Origin: Arion vulgaris | Taxonomy: Eukaryota; Mollusca; Gastropoda; Stylommatophora; Arionidae | Direction of reading: 5' to 3' | Assembly: GCA_020796225.1 (NCBI GenBank) | Contig: CM036759.1 | Location: 66,750,590 to 66,814,589, forward strand | Length of the DNA: 64,000 nucleotides | Shown here: piece after piece, positions 11,870 to 24,100 of the stretch | Numbering within the stretch: the stretch's first letter is position 1 | Layout of the letters: the number at the start of each line of letters is the position of its first letter | The notes under the pieces: model-generated | Database searches by the model: none | Seen by the model: only the letters and a program-made list of their open reading frames with translations | What the model was told of the DNA's origin: nothing | Translations under genes and position numbers: made by a program

Positions 11870-12395
11870 TAAAAGAAGGATGAATATTGTTTTGCAAAAA
11901 CTAAAAGAACTAACAGATCTATAGAAGGAACTAAAAGAAGAACAAAAATCACATGTTTAAGAGCTGCGTTTTTCCTTGGCAGCATATAGTTGTGAGACAT
12001 GGACCATTGACTAATCGGCGGGGAATATCATTAATATCTTTGAATGCAAATGCTGCAGAAGAGTACTTATAATATCGTGGACAGAGAAAAGAACAAATTC
12101 TTCTGTTCTGCAACAGCTTGATATTAAAGATATGTGGCTATTAACGAGCATAAAATCAAGGACAATTAAATATTTCAGACACATCAAACGACATGAGTGC
12201 AAGAGAGATAATTTTGGAGGGAATGGTGCCTGGAAGAAGAATAAGAGGAAGACCTAGAAGACGATGCATGCAAGCTGTCATTGACAGTCTGAGAATGACT
12301 GCTGCTGACGCCGGTCATCTTGCACAGAATAGAAAGTTGTTCAGGACTGCTGTCATGGGAGCCAGGTTCCTTAATGATGATGACACCAATTTAAC
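11870..12395 (+). pseudogene. LINE RT C-terminal end
   Basis: Broken frames read AAYSCETWTID, FECKCCRRVLIISWTEKRTN (20 residues), IKYFRHIKRHE, GRPRRRCMQAVIDSLRMTA and LAQNRKLFRTAVMGA. These are the C-terminal blocks of a LINE RT with the GRPRRRW-like motif and AQDRKLWR end. It stops about 30 bp from the donor of the unrecognised exon at 12424, on the opposite strand. Confidence 0.88.
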
Positions 12396-12423
12396 ACAAT
12401 CCCCACTTATAACACCACTTTAC

Positions 12424-12638
12424 CTCATCGTCAGCTCTTCTCCTTGCTAGTCTTTCAACATCGTCAGGATCATATCTCTTCAACTCCAAAGGCTCATCCT
12501 TAACTGCATGAAAGTGTCTTGTGTCGACCCAGACCCGATGGGTGGGACCCACCGATCTACTTCCAGTCTGGCTAGGTTGGCTAGAAACTGGAGAACTCTC
12601 CGGAGAACGGGCTGGAGCAGATCGGCTTCGTCTGGTAC
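12424..12638 (-). CDS. exon of unrecognised gene, Ser/Arg-rich then conserved-looking block
   Basis: This 215-nt segment begins after a good acceptor (CTCCTTTTTACATCAG) in phase 1 and ends at GATGAG before GTAAAG in phase 0. It encodes TRRSRSAPARSPESSPVSSQ (20 residues), then HRVWVDTRHFHAVKDEPLEL and KRYDPDDVERLARRRADDE. The RS/SP-rich start suggests a phosphorylated disordered region. The charged WVDTRHFHAVKDEP block has the balance of a conserved coding stretch and is unlike the surrounding AT-rich intron. I cannot name the family. Further exons are expected at lower coordinates but none were identified; that region is LINE remnants and arrays. Confidence 0.65.
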
Positions 12639-13131
12639 CTGATGTAAAAAGGAGAAACAGATGATGACAGGAAGTGGTCAGACAAAATAAGTGAGTTTCG
12701 TAAATTATTTTCACAGAATGGTAACAATAAATGAATTTACAAACTTATTTCTCTCTCTTCCTCCATCCCTTTACCAACCCACCAATAGACCCACCGATCG
12801 ACTTACCTAACTAGCTATCTACCTGGCTCACTTTTCATCAATTTCTCACTTTTCATCAATTTCTCACTTTTCATCAATTTCCTCTCACCTCACTATTTCT
12901 TTCCTTATGTTTTCGTCCTTTCACTTTCGCACTTTCTTCTTTTTCTGATCTTTCCCTCTTATCTTCAGAATTGACAAAACATAAGCAATGCATCATAGAA
13001 AAATAAACAAATGCATCATATGTTGAGAAATACAAAATATTCAAGTAAGCACAAAAAAGAATAAAAACCAATCTGCTTCCAGCGTTAACAAACAATACAA
13101 AGTAATATCAACACTTGAAATCATTTCTCAC
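12639..13131. other. intron of unrecognised gene; small 18-bp repeat
   Basis: AT-rich intronic sequence contains three copies of CACTTTTCATCAATTTCT at about 12829-12882. No other feature was seen. Confidence 0.6.
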
Positions 13132-13311
13132 TTTTTCGTTTCGATTCTTTTTTGTGTTCCGATGACGATTCGCTGCCACTATCATCATGTCCTGACGACG
13201 ACCCAGTAGCTTCACTATCTCTAGCAGCTTTCATATCCACTGCTTGTTCCTCCATGAAGGTTATCTGTCTTCGTACATGGTCTAGAAGAGTTTCCGGGAT
13301 GGACTTCAGTA
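13132..13311 (-). CDS. exon of unrecognised gene, acidic and Ser-rich
   Basis: This 180-nt open segment is flanked by an AG acceptor (CACTATAAG) and a donor GTGAGA, phase 1 at both ends. It encodes LKSIPETLLDHVRRQITFME and then an acidic Ser-rich tract with SGHDDSGSESSSEHKKESKR. The first half looks helical (amphipathic), the second disordered. Reading on past the donor gives a stop within two codons, so splicing is needed. It joins in frame to the exon at 12638-12424. I do not recognise the protein. The acceptor has a poor pyrimidine tract and the 63-bp array begins immediately upstream, so the exon start is uncertain. Confidence 0.55.
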
Positions 13312-14646
13312 CTTATAGTGCTGTGTGCCAGAGGAATAAACCACATTTGGTGTGATAAAATACATCAATAAATATTTATTGTGCTGTGTGCAGAGTAATA
13401 AACCACATTTGTGTGATAAAATACATCAATAAATATTTATTGTCTGTGCCAGAGTAATAAACCACATTTTGTGATAAAATACATCAATAAATATTTATTG
13501 TGCTGATGTGCCAGAGGAATAAACCACATTTGTGTGATAAAATACATCAATAAATATTTATTGTGCTTGTGCCAGAGTAATAAACCACATTTGTGTGATA
13601 AAATACATCAATAAATATTTATTAACTGTGTGCTCAGAGTAATAAACACATTTGGTGTGATAAAATACATTAATAAAATTTATTGTGCTGATTGCCAGAG
13701 TAATAAACCACATTTAGTGTGATAAATACATCAATAAATATTTATTGTGCTTGTACCTAGAGGAATAAACCACATTTGGTATGATAAATACATCAATAAA
13801 TATTTATTGTGCTGTGTGCAGAGTAATAAACCACATTTGGTGTGATAAAAAACATCAATAAATATTTATTGTCTGGTGCCAGAGGAATAAACCACATTTG
13901 ATGTGATAAAATACATTAATAAATATTTATGTGCTGTGTGCCAGAGGAATAAACCAATTTGGTGTGATAAAATACATCAATAAAATTTATTGTGCTGTGC
14001 CAGAGTAATAAACCACATTTGGTGTGATAAAATACATCAATAAATATTTATTGTGCTTTGCCAGAGAATAAACCACAGTTGGTGTGATAAAATACATCAA
14101 TAAATATTTATTTTTGTGCAAGAGTAATAAAAAACATTTGGTATGATAAAATACATCAATAAATATTTATTGTCTGTGTGGAGTAATAAACACATTTGGT
14201 GTGATAAAATACATCAATAAATATTTATTGTGCTTTAGAGGGAAAAAAACCACATTTGGTATGATAAAATACATCAATAAATATTTATTGTGCTGTGTGC
14301 CAGAGTAATAAACCACATTTGGTGTGATAAAATACATCAATAAATATTTATTGTGCTGGTAGAGGAATAAACCCCATTTGATGATAAAATACATTAATAA
14401 AAATTATTGTTGTGCCAGAGGAATAAAACTACATTTGGTGTGATAAAATACATCAATAAATATTTATTGTGTGCAGAGTAATAAACCACATTTGATGTGA
14501 TACAATACATCAATAAATATTTATTGTGCTGTGTGCCAGAGTAATACACCACATTTGGTGTGATAAAATACATCAATAAATATTTATTGTGCTGTGTGCC
14601 AGAGTAATAAACCACATTTGGTGTGATAAAATACATCAATAAATAT
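13312..14646. repeat. 63-bp satellite, ~21 copies, palindromic AATAAATATTTATT core
   Basis: The unit includes GTGCTGTGTGCCAGAGTAAT, AAACCACATTTGGTGTGATA and CATCAATAAATATTTATT. The AATAAATATTTATT core is palindromic, so each copy offers AATAAA on both strands. Copies between 13380 and 14420 are rich in single-base indels; the last three are clean. Confidence 0.95.
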
Positions 14647-14667
14647 GAGAAGAAATATTGTATATGC

Positions 14668-15012
14668 TACTTGTGAGACTAGCGAAACTCGTAAAAACAT
14701 AGTACTGTAGTTTTACAAAATACAAAAGCAATAAAAATGCACAGCAACGTATCAATCAAAAGGACTTTATCAAGTAAAAGATACACAAGAAGTAAAGACA
14801 TTCATTTCCTACACGGCAGACTACATTTAATACCGTTATGAATGTATTGTCTGATTCTAAATTGAATGTGCCGTGTAAGAAGTGAATTTGTTCAATCCTT
14901 TTGTATCCTTTGTTTGATAAAGACCTTTTAGTCGAAACGTTGTTGTGTATTGTTTTTGCATGTTATAAAGCTGCAGTACTTTATTTTTACGTGTTTCGTC
15001 ATTGCTACATAG
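14668..15012. repeat. inverted pair (foldback) of element C
   Basis: The left arm (about 14668-14835) is the reverse complement of the right arm (about 14860-15012). Shared blocks in the right-arm direction include GCCGTGTA, GAAACGTTG or GATACGTTG, TGATAAAG, and CAGTACT followed by TTTTTACG and GTTTCG. A spacer of about 25-40 bp separates the arms. A third copy lies at 1170-1310. Confidence 0.8.
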
Positions 15013-15044
15013 TTTTACTGCAGTCTTTCCTGTATATCGATGAG

Positions 15045-16868
15045 ACAAAGATAATGATGTCGTCAGTCGCCACACACTGAGAGAGATATGAAGAGAAGAT
15101 CGGAGCACTTATGGACTAATTGGTTCGATATGCAGTGAAGATGATCCGATGACTAAACTAGAACTGATGTCGTTAGTCGCCACACACTGAGAGAGATATA
15201 AGAAAGATCGGAGCACTTATGGACTAATTGGTTCGATATGCAGAAGATGATCCGATGACTAAACCAGAACTGATGTCGCTATCGCCACACACTGAGAGAG
15301 ATATGAAGAAAAGATCGGAGCACTTATGGGCTAATTGGTTCGATATGCAGGGAAATGATCCGATGACTAATCCAGAACTGGTGTCGTTAGTCGCCAACAC
15401 TGAGAGAGATAGATTTGGGGAAAAGAAGATCGGGGCACTTATGGACCAATTGGTTCGATATGCAGGAAGATGATCCGATGACTAAACTAGAACGATGTCG
15501 TTAGTCGCCACAACCCGAGAGAGATAGATTAGAGAGAAGATCGGAGCACTTATGGACTAATTGGTTCGATATGCAGTGAAGATGATCCGATGACAAACCA
15601 GAACTGGTGTCGTTAGTCGCCACCCCTGAGAGAGATAGATTATAAAGAGAAGATCGGAGCACTTATGGACTAATTGGTTGATAGCAGGTGAAGATGATCC
15701 GATGACTAAACTAAAACCCGGGTCGTTAGTCGCCACACACTGAGAGAGATATGAAGAGAAGATCGGAGCACTTATGGACTAATTGGTTCGATATGCAGTG
15801 AAGATGATCCGATGACTAAACTAGAACTGATGTCGTTAGTCGCCACACACTGAGAGAGATTCATTATGAAGAGAAGATCGGAGCACTTATGGACTAATTG
15901 GTTCAATATGCAGTGAAGATGATCCGATGACTAAACTAGAACTGATGTCGTTAGTCGCACACACTGAGAGAACATTATGAAGAAAGATCGAGAACTTATG
16001 GACAAATTTGGGTTGATATGCGAAGATGATCCGATGACTAAACTAGAACTGATGTCGTTAGTCGCCACACACGAGAGAGAAAAGATTGGAAGAGAAGATG
16101 GGAGCATTTTGGGACTATTGGTCTGATATGCAGTGAAGATGATCCGATGACTAACAAACGGGTGTCGTTAGTCGCCACACACTGAGAGAGATAGATTATG
16201 AAGAGAAGATCGGAGCACTTATGGACTAATTGGTTCGATATGCAGTGAAGATGATCCGATGACTAAACTAGAACTGATGTCGTTAGTCGCCACACACTGA
16301 GAGAGATAGATTATGAAGAGAAGATCGGAGCACTTATGGACTAATTGGTTCGATATGCAGTGAAGATGATCCGATGACTAAACCAGAACGGGTGTGTTAG
16401 TCGCCACACACTGAGAGAGATAGATTATGAAGAGAAGATCGGATCACTTATGGACTAATTGGTTCGATATGCAGTGAAGATGATCCGATGATTAAACTAG
16501 AACTGGTGTCGTTAGTCGCCACAACTGAGAGAGATAGATTATGAAGAGAAGATCGGACATTTATGGACTAATTGGTTCGATAGCGGGAAGATGATCCGAT
16601 GACTAAACTAGAACTGATGTCGTTAGTCGCCACACCGAGAGAGATACATTATGAAGAGAAGATCGGAGAACTTATGGACTAATTGGTTCGATATGCGTGA
16701 AGATGATCCGATGACTAAACTAGAACTGAGTCGTTAGTCGCCACACATGAGAGAGATACATTATGAAGAAAAGATCGGAGCACTTATGGACTAATTGGTT
16801 CGATATGCAGTGAAGATGATCCGATGACTAAACTAGAACTGATGTCGTTAGTCGCCACACACTGAGAA
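15045..16868. repeat. ~110-bp satellite, ~16 copies
   Basis: The unit contains GTCGTTAGTCGCCACACACT, GATCGGAGCACTTATGGACT, TTGGTTCGATATGCAGTGAA and GATGATCCGATGACTAAAC. Copies vary between about 98 and 118 bp because of indels. The AGATCGGAGCACTTATGGAC block is close to AGATTGGAGCACCTATGGAC of the LINE C-terminus at about 5710, and the following GATGATCCGATGACTAA resembles its GATGATAGTCCTC region. Confidence 0.93.
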
Positions 16869-16939
16869 AATCGATTATAATTCTGTATCCTGCTCATAGA
16901 GTTGCTGAGCATGTATGCATGCACGTTTGTGTATGTAGA

Positions 16940-17062
16940 CACTCCAAGGATTTTGTCACCGCCATGAACTTCATAGTCATGCTGTTGTTGTGCTGCGGAT
17001 TAGATGGGTTATTGAGAAGCGTGGCCTCCTGCCTCATATGGCTGACTAGCTCAGATGGGAAA
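16940..17062 (-). other. possible exon or numb 3' flank (weak)
   Basis: On the minus strand an open stretch reads DFPSELVSHMRQEATLLNNP and then QHNNSMTMKFMA, following AG sites in pyrimidine-rich sequence. The composition looks coding, and the PxELVxHMRQ pattern faintly resembles PETLLDHVRRQ of the exon at 13311. It sits less than 250 bp below the candidate numb poly(A) signal, and no phase-1 donor matching the next exon was found. It may be non-coding. Confidence 0.2.
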
Positions 17063-17155
17063 TCGGAAATTTCTGTTTAATGAGAGCTAGTTTTTGTATA
17101 TGTTTGATGGTACACAGTAAGCATTGTTACTCAATTTTGCTATTCATTGTAGTTA

Positions 17156-17161
17156 TTTATT
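17156..17161 (-). promoter_or_regulatory. candidate numb polyadenylation signal
   Basis: AATAAA reads on the minus strand about 360 nt after the numb stop codon. The intervening sequence is unique and AT-rich, as expected for a 3' UTR. It is the first canonical hexamer I noticed downstream of the stop; no transcript evidence is available. Confidence 0.45.
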
Positions 17162-17522
17162 GATGACAAATATGAATAATTCTGATATTCCTTAGTTTTA
17201 AACTGAACTTGTAACATAATATAACCTTGATTTAGCATGTTGTGATGTTTTTAATATGAATTAGTTTAATAACAACACTCAAATGCAAGGATTCCATGAC
17301 AGTTGTGTTCTTATTTCCTAGAAATTTTTATCTGAGCCCACCAACCTATCTTATCGGGGGCCACGTTGAGAAGGAGGAGGGGGTGTTTAGAGTCAACCTG
17401 ATGATTAAGATTCATCTTTTTTTTTAAAGTGTGAAAGTGTAGTACATTATATGGTGGTGAGTGTGATGTATGAGATAGAACACAAATTTAATCACTGCTA
17501 TAGTACGTCCTGGCTTTGTATG

Positions 17523-18100
17523 TTATAACTGAACTTCAAATTGTTTGACAGATTTTGTCCCAAATGGATTTGAGTTGGATTTTTTCACAGACTTTGCGGC
17601 CCAGGCAACATCGAAAGGATCAACCCCTGGGCCTTGGCTCGAGGAGGAGGACGGCACTGGAGGAGTTGAGGTTGGCCATGGATTCGAAGAATTAGTGGTT
17701 GAAGATTGTGTTGATGAAACCGCACCGTTCTGCTGAGTGGTTGCCGGTTTCCTCAGATGGTGAGTTTGCTGCCAGTGAACACCAGCCATTTCTCCGGTGT
17801 CTATGGAATGACTACGGTTGTGGGCAAATGCTAGTTGCTGCTGCTGTTGTTGTTGTTGCTGGTGAGGTTGACTGACTACAGCGTGCAATGGTTGATGAAA
17901 AGTATGTTGTGTTCCGTTAAGTGTGGATGATTCGGGGTAAGATGGCGCAGTTGTAGCAAACGGGTTGTAGCTACTTGTGCCGGCAGCTGTTGCAGCTGTA
18001 GCATGCACTGATGCTGTTGTCCAGGTAGTGGGAGTAGCGAACTGTGAAGAACTGGTTCCTCCCCATGGATTTGTAACAGGCTGGCTGACTGACTGGAAGG
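17523..18100 (-). CDS. numb: numb terminal exon: polyQ, NPF and DPF tail
   Basis: This exon runs from an acceptor (TTTGATCTCCAG) at 18101 to a TGA stop and encodes about 191 residues. It starts [14 protein letters not shown], has SYNPF, a run of nine glutamines after HQ, and a Ser/Thr/Pro-rich stretch. It closes with [21 protein letters not shown] and QFEVQL. The end matches vertebrate Numb, which finishes with DPFEAQWAA, TNPF and FEIEL. DPF binds the AP-2 appendage and NPF binds EH domains such as Eps15. The in-frame GTG at 18008 is an internal codon, not a start; the open frame continues up to the acceptor. Confidence 0.96.
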
Positions 18101-21100
18101 CTGGAGATCAAACACAGAGATACATTATTAATCAAAGAGTTAATATTATTTAGAGTCAGATAGCATTCTTTTTCTTTGCATACGTTCTTAATCGGCCACG
18201 ATAACCACTCTTTGTGATGTGTGTGTGGTTTGCGCAGAGAATGTCAAGTTAAGAGGTTTAACTCTGAAGAAAATATTAATTTTGGGAAAAAACATTGATT
18301 TTTAAAAATGTTATAGTTCAACATTCATACTATTGATCACTTCGTACTATTGATCACATCGTACTATTGATCACTTCGTACTATTGATCACATCGTACTA
18401 TTGATCACATCGTACTATTGATCACTTCATACTATTGATCACATCATACTATTGATCACTTCATACTATTGATCACTTCATACTATTGATCACTTCATAC
18501 TATTGATCACTTCATACTATTGATCACTTCATACTATTGATCACATCATACTATTGATCACTTCATACTATTGATCACTTCATACTATTGATCACTTCAT
18601 ACTATTGATCACTTCATACTATTGATCACTTCATACTATTGATCACTTCATACTATTGATCACTTCATACTATTGATCACATCATACTATTGATCACATC
18701 ATACTATTGATCACATCATACTATTGATCACTTCATACTATTGATCACATCATACTATTGATCACTTCATACTATTGATCACATCATACTATTGATCACT
18801 TCATACTATTGATCACGTCATACTATTGATCACTTCATACTATTGATCACTTCATACTATTGATCACTTCATACTATTGATCACATCATACTATTGATCA
18901 CATCATACTATTGATCACATCATACTATTGATCACATATTGATCCCTTCATACTATTGATCCCTTCATACTATTGATCACATCATACTATTGATCACATC
19001 ATACTATTGATCACTTCATACTATTGATCACTTCATACTATTGATCACATCATACTATTGATCACATCATACTATTGATCACTTCATACTATTGATCACA
19101 TCATACTATTGATCACATATTGATCCCTTCATACTATTGATCCCTTCATACTATTGATCCCTTCATACTATTGATCACATCATACTATTGATCACTTCAT
19201 ACTATTGATCACATCATACTATTGATCACTACATACTATTGATCACTTCATACTATTGATCACTTCATACTATTGATCACATCATACTATTGATCACTTC
19301 ATACTATTGATCACATATTGATCACTTCATACTATTGATCCCTTCATACTATTGATCACACCATACTATTGATCACACCATACTATTGATCACATCATAC
19401 TATTGATCACTTCATACTATTGATCACTTCATACTATTGATCACATCATACTATTGATCACATCATACTATTGATCACATCATACTATTGATCACTTCAT
19501 ACTATTGATCACTTCATACTATTGATCACTTCATACTATTGATCCCTTCATACTATTGATCACATCATACTATTGATCACTTCATACTATTGATCACATC
19601 ATACTATTGATCACATCATACTATTGATCACATATTGATCACATCATACTATTGATCACATCATACTATTGATCACATCATACTATTGATCACATCATAC
19701 TATTGATCACTTCATACTATTGATCACATCATACTATTGATCACATCATACTATTGATCACATCATACTATTGATCACTTCATACTATTGATCACATCAT
19801 ACTATTGATCACTTCATACTATTGATCACTTCATACTATTGATCACATCATACTATTGATCACATCATACTATTGATCACTTCATACTATTGATCACTTC
19901 ATACTATTGATCACTTCATACTATTGATCACTTCATACTATTGAATATCACAATAATGTTGTTTTGTTTGTGTATCCTTGTGTATCAGTATGTATCAGTG
20001 ATCAGCCTTGTGTATTAGTATGAAACAATTAATAAGAAACGCTCACACCCCAACCTTTTTTCTTTCAAATTCCAAGTTTAAATTTTCTCAAAATCATTTT
20101 TTACCATTTGGTATGTGTCAGAAATCCTAGAGTTTCAACCAAAATTAACTCCTTGTGGACCAAATGCAACACCACATGGCTTTGGGTTGGAGGTCTTGTT
20201 ACCAGGAGCCATGTTAAAGTGGGTTTCTTATTCTAAAAGCAAATGGCTTGTAAAAATACAGTTTTTACCCTTGTCCACTAAGAGTTAAAGCTAGATAAAC
20301 CAAGTTTGAGGTGAATATCTCACATATAAATGTGTAGCTACTGATGCATTTCAAATTACAGTTTTTCCAATATTTAATCTTAATTCTCACTGCAAAATGA
20401 TGAGACATTTTGATTGGTTTTGTGCCAAGCATAAGTTGAAAAATAAATAATATTTCTGGAGATTGAACAGAAAATAAATAATATTTCTGGAGATTGAACA
20501 GAAAATAAATAATATTTCTGGAGATTGAACAGAAAATAAATAATATTTCTGAAGATTGAACAGAAAATAAATAATATTTCTGAAGATTGAACAGAAAATA
20601 AATAATATTTCTGAAGATTGAACAGAAAATAAATAATATTTCTGGAGATTGAACAGAAAATAAATGTCACAGTAGCTCTTGATATGCTTACAGTTGATGA
20701 ATCATCACTTTATTTATCAATATATTTGTTAGTTTTGTAACCACATGGGAGCTGGTACTTTAATTCATTCAGCCAGAGAAACACACTGGATAGATATGCC
20801 CAAAAAGAATACAGAAGGAAAGAGGAGCTTTCACAGCACAGGGAAGTTTGATACAGAAGGAAAGAGCAGCTTTCACAGCACAGGGAAGTTTGTGGAAGTC
20901 AAAAGAGATCAAAACTAGAAACAAAATTAGAAAATTGAACTCTAATGTTAAAACAATTGTGCTGTATGGGTCAGAAACTTGAAGAATGAGTAAAACAGTA
21001 TGAAATAATTGGCTAATATTCATCAACTGGTGTCTGTGTAGAATAGAGGCACTTAGAGGCTATGAACGGGGTCAAAAGTGCAGTCAGAGGAGCAACGGCG

Positions 21101-24100
21101 TGCCAGGTTTACTTGCACTAAGCAAGATCATACCCCACATCCACATGGTGACCCTGGAAACAGACAGAGGATCCTATCTAAGTGGGTAGGGATCGAGGAA
21201 GAGCTACTCTTGCAACATAGACGAACAGAATCCCATAGTGATTGTTGGTGCAGATACAGTTACATTTGATGAGATCTGCTTGCAACATAGACGAGCAGAA
21301 TCCCATAGTGATTGTTGGTGCAGATAGTTACATTTGATGAGATCTGCTTACAACATAGACGAACAGAATCCCATAGTGATTGTTGGTGCAGATACAGTTA
21401 CATTTGATGAGATCTGCTTGCAACATAGACGAACAGAATCCCATAGTGATTGTTGGTGCAGATACAGTTACATTTGATGAGATCTGCTTGCAATATAGAC
21501 GAACAGAATCCCATAGTGATTGTTGGTGCACATACAGTTACATTTGATGAGATCTGCTTGCAATATAGACCAACAGAATCCCATAGTGATTGTTTCTGCA
21601 TGTCTCTCACATGTCGATCATCCTACACAGAGTAAGATGACGTTGAAACACTATGGCTCAGATCATATAAAGATCAATTAAACAGCCAAAAATTAATGAT
21701 GGTTTCTTCTTTTTCTCTCGTACGACTGCTGTTAATTCAGGTGGAAAGTCATGACGCCTGATATTGCGCTTCTGACTGATTTTTGCGCGAGACCTATATT
21801 ACCCTTTACAGGTGTCCTCAACCATACGGACAGCCTCGCCGACTTCAGAGTTACTTGAAGCTTAGATCCTACAAGCGTGATCGTTGCAGGAAACCTGTTG
21901 TCTGTGAAACTCTTGTCTTGAGTCCTCGTACCATTTGTACTTTTATGGTCAGAGTTAATTAGTGAAGTGCGACGTCCCTATCGGATTCCCTGCCTTTGGT
22001 GAGGTCGTTTCAGTCGTATCGTATGATAAACACTCTTTAAAGATTTTTTAGTGCAGTAAATTTAGTCTGGGATCTACGCCAAAGAGCATTAGCTTACTTT
22101 GTGCTGACTGGGTGAGATCGCTCGGTTTGGAAGCATTCTCGACCCTTCTAGGGCAAGCCACTGGAGCTGTCACCTTTCTTGTATTCATTGCTCTTTTACG
22201 ATCTTTCTTCGCCGTATATTTGGGCTTTATGATCTTCGCAAAAGAGTATGTCTACAATATGCACTCTTTCTGATTATATGAGGTAATTCCGGATTTTTGA
22301 ACTTTCTCAGTCATTGGAGATGCATGTGCTTGTCATGAAAACGATAATATGTTGGTGGTACGCTTAGCCTTTATATGATCTGAGCCATGATGTTTGGACG
22401 TCACCTTACTCCTCTAAGTATTGTCCTTGGCCAATGTTTGGGTTTGTACCAGTCAAACCTTTGTATTATCAGCCTTACTATTCTATCCACGGTGAGTTTG
22501 TTCCTGAGTCGGAGTATTCTCAGCTGTAGGTTTGCTACTCTAGCCTTTGATTGTCCCTAATCAAACTACAAGGCAGCAGTAGTTACCTGCGAGCGGGAGC
22601 ACTGGTTTCAAGCCTCTGCTGGGCCTTTTAGTTTTTATGCACATTTGGGTGGTCTGCTCTTACTTTTCTGACCACGTTGAGTTTATTCTGGAGTAGGAAC
22701 ATTCTCAGCTTTTTTCGAGGAGCGTGTCGACACTTGGCAATTTGCAGTTGCTACTCTGCATTTTCACTAGCTCCAGGAAACACTGGACTAGTGCCACGCA
22801 CAAGATAATGTATAGGGTCGTTTCATTGGGAGCTATCAGTGCAACTTATATTTTGCAATTGCCAATCACCCGCCCGGACAACGCAGCGCCAGGATTAGTG
22901 AGCTGGCACTAATCAAGATCCTACCCCACCTCCATGTGGTGACCCTGGTAACAAACAAAAGATTCCTGTGTGGCTGAAAGGGTAGGGATCGAGGGAGAGC
23001 TACTCTGGTGGTGGTAGAGATGCAGATGTAGTCATGTTGGAAGGGATCTACTCACAACACAGACGAGCGGAATCCCAGAGTGACTATTAATGTTTGTCTC
23101 TCCCGGCCGATGGAAAAAAAAGCTGAACGGATAACCATAAAAGGATGTGGGGTGCATCCAGAGAAGAATGTGGGCCCGTGTGGAGCAAAAATTGGGCCCG
23201 AGATGAGTTGCATGTGGGCCCACATAGGGCGAAACTCAGATCCCTGAGGTGGGGCCAGAGTTAAGCCCCGGGTCCGGACAGCCTAGAGGCATGGTAAATG
23301 TGAGCACGGTTACCTCTCTCTCTCTCACTACCAGTAGCTCTCCATCGATCCCTGTCCTCTTAGCCAGACCGGAACCCCTGTCTGCTTCCAGGGTCACCAT
23401 GGGGAGGTGAGGGCAGGGTCTAGATTAGTGCCAGCTCCACTAATCCTGGCGCACCGTTATCCCAATCCGCCTTTGACCTCCACGGTGAGAACTGATGGAG
23501 ATGGTGAGGCAGGCACCAGGGCAGAGCGGGCACGCATGCGGACGATGCACGGGTGGGTCTACTGCTGGGTTGATGTGCATGGCACTGATGGTGTAGTAAA
23601 GAGTGGGTGTGGCAGGCACGAGGGTGAGCACCGCCCAAATGTGCAGAAAAACTCGAAAGCCCAGAAGAGGTTGAATTCAGTGTGTTTCCGCTCGCAGGAA
23701 ACTACTGCTACCTGTAGTTTGATTGGGGACAATCAAAGGCTAGCGGAGTAAACCGTACACAAAACTGGACAACAGGAAAACCAAGTAGTCCATAAAAAAG
23801 ACAGCATTTTCTAGGCAGATGATGCTCAACAGCCCTGGAGGGTAGGTCATCTAAGGAACACAACCCTTAAAGAAAATAGCAACCTGCTGCCTTGCAGGTT
23901 GGCTGGGGACAGTCAAAGGCTGATGGAGAGTCAACCCAGTAAACGCTGGTTGAAGTCAAACACATTGTCGAAGGATAAGCACCAGAGCACCAAATGGTAC
24001 TGAAGATTTTTATATATCACAATAAGAATGATAAAAATGGCTGTAAAAGAACGATCACGAGAGACAGGGAGAAACACTGTACTGGGGCTGCACACAAATA

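Larger units (their letters stand above)
16869..17522. other. numb 3' UTR and downstream flank
   Basis: Sequence is apparently unique and AT-rich, with a T9 run near 17418. It holds the candidate poly(A) signal and a weak candidate exon described separately. Confidence 0.55.
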
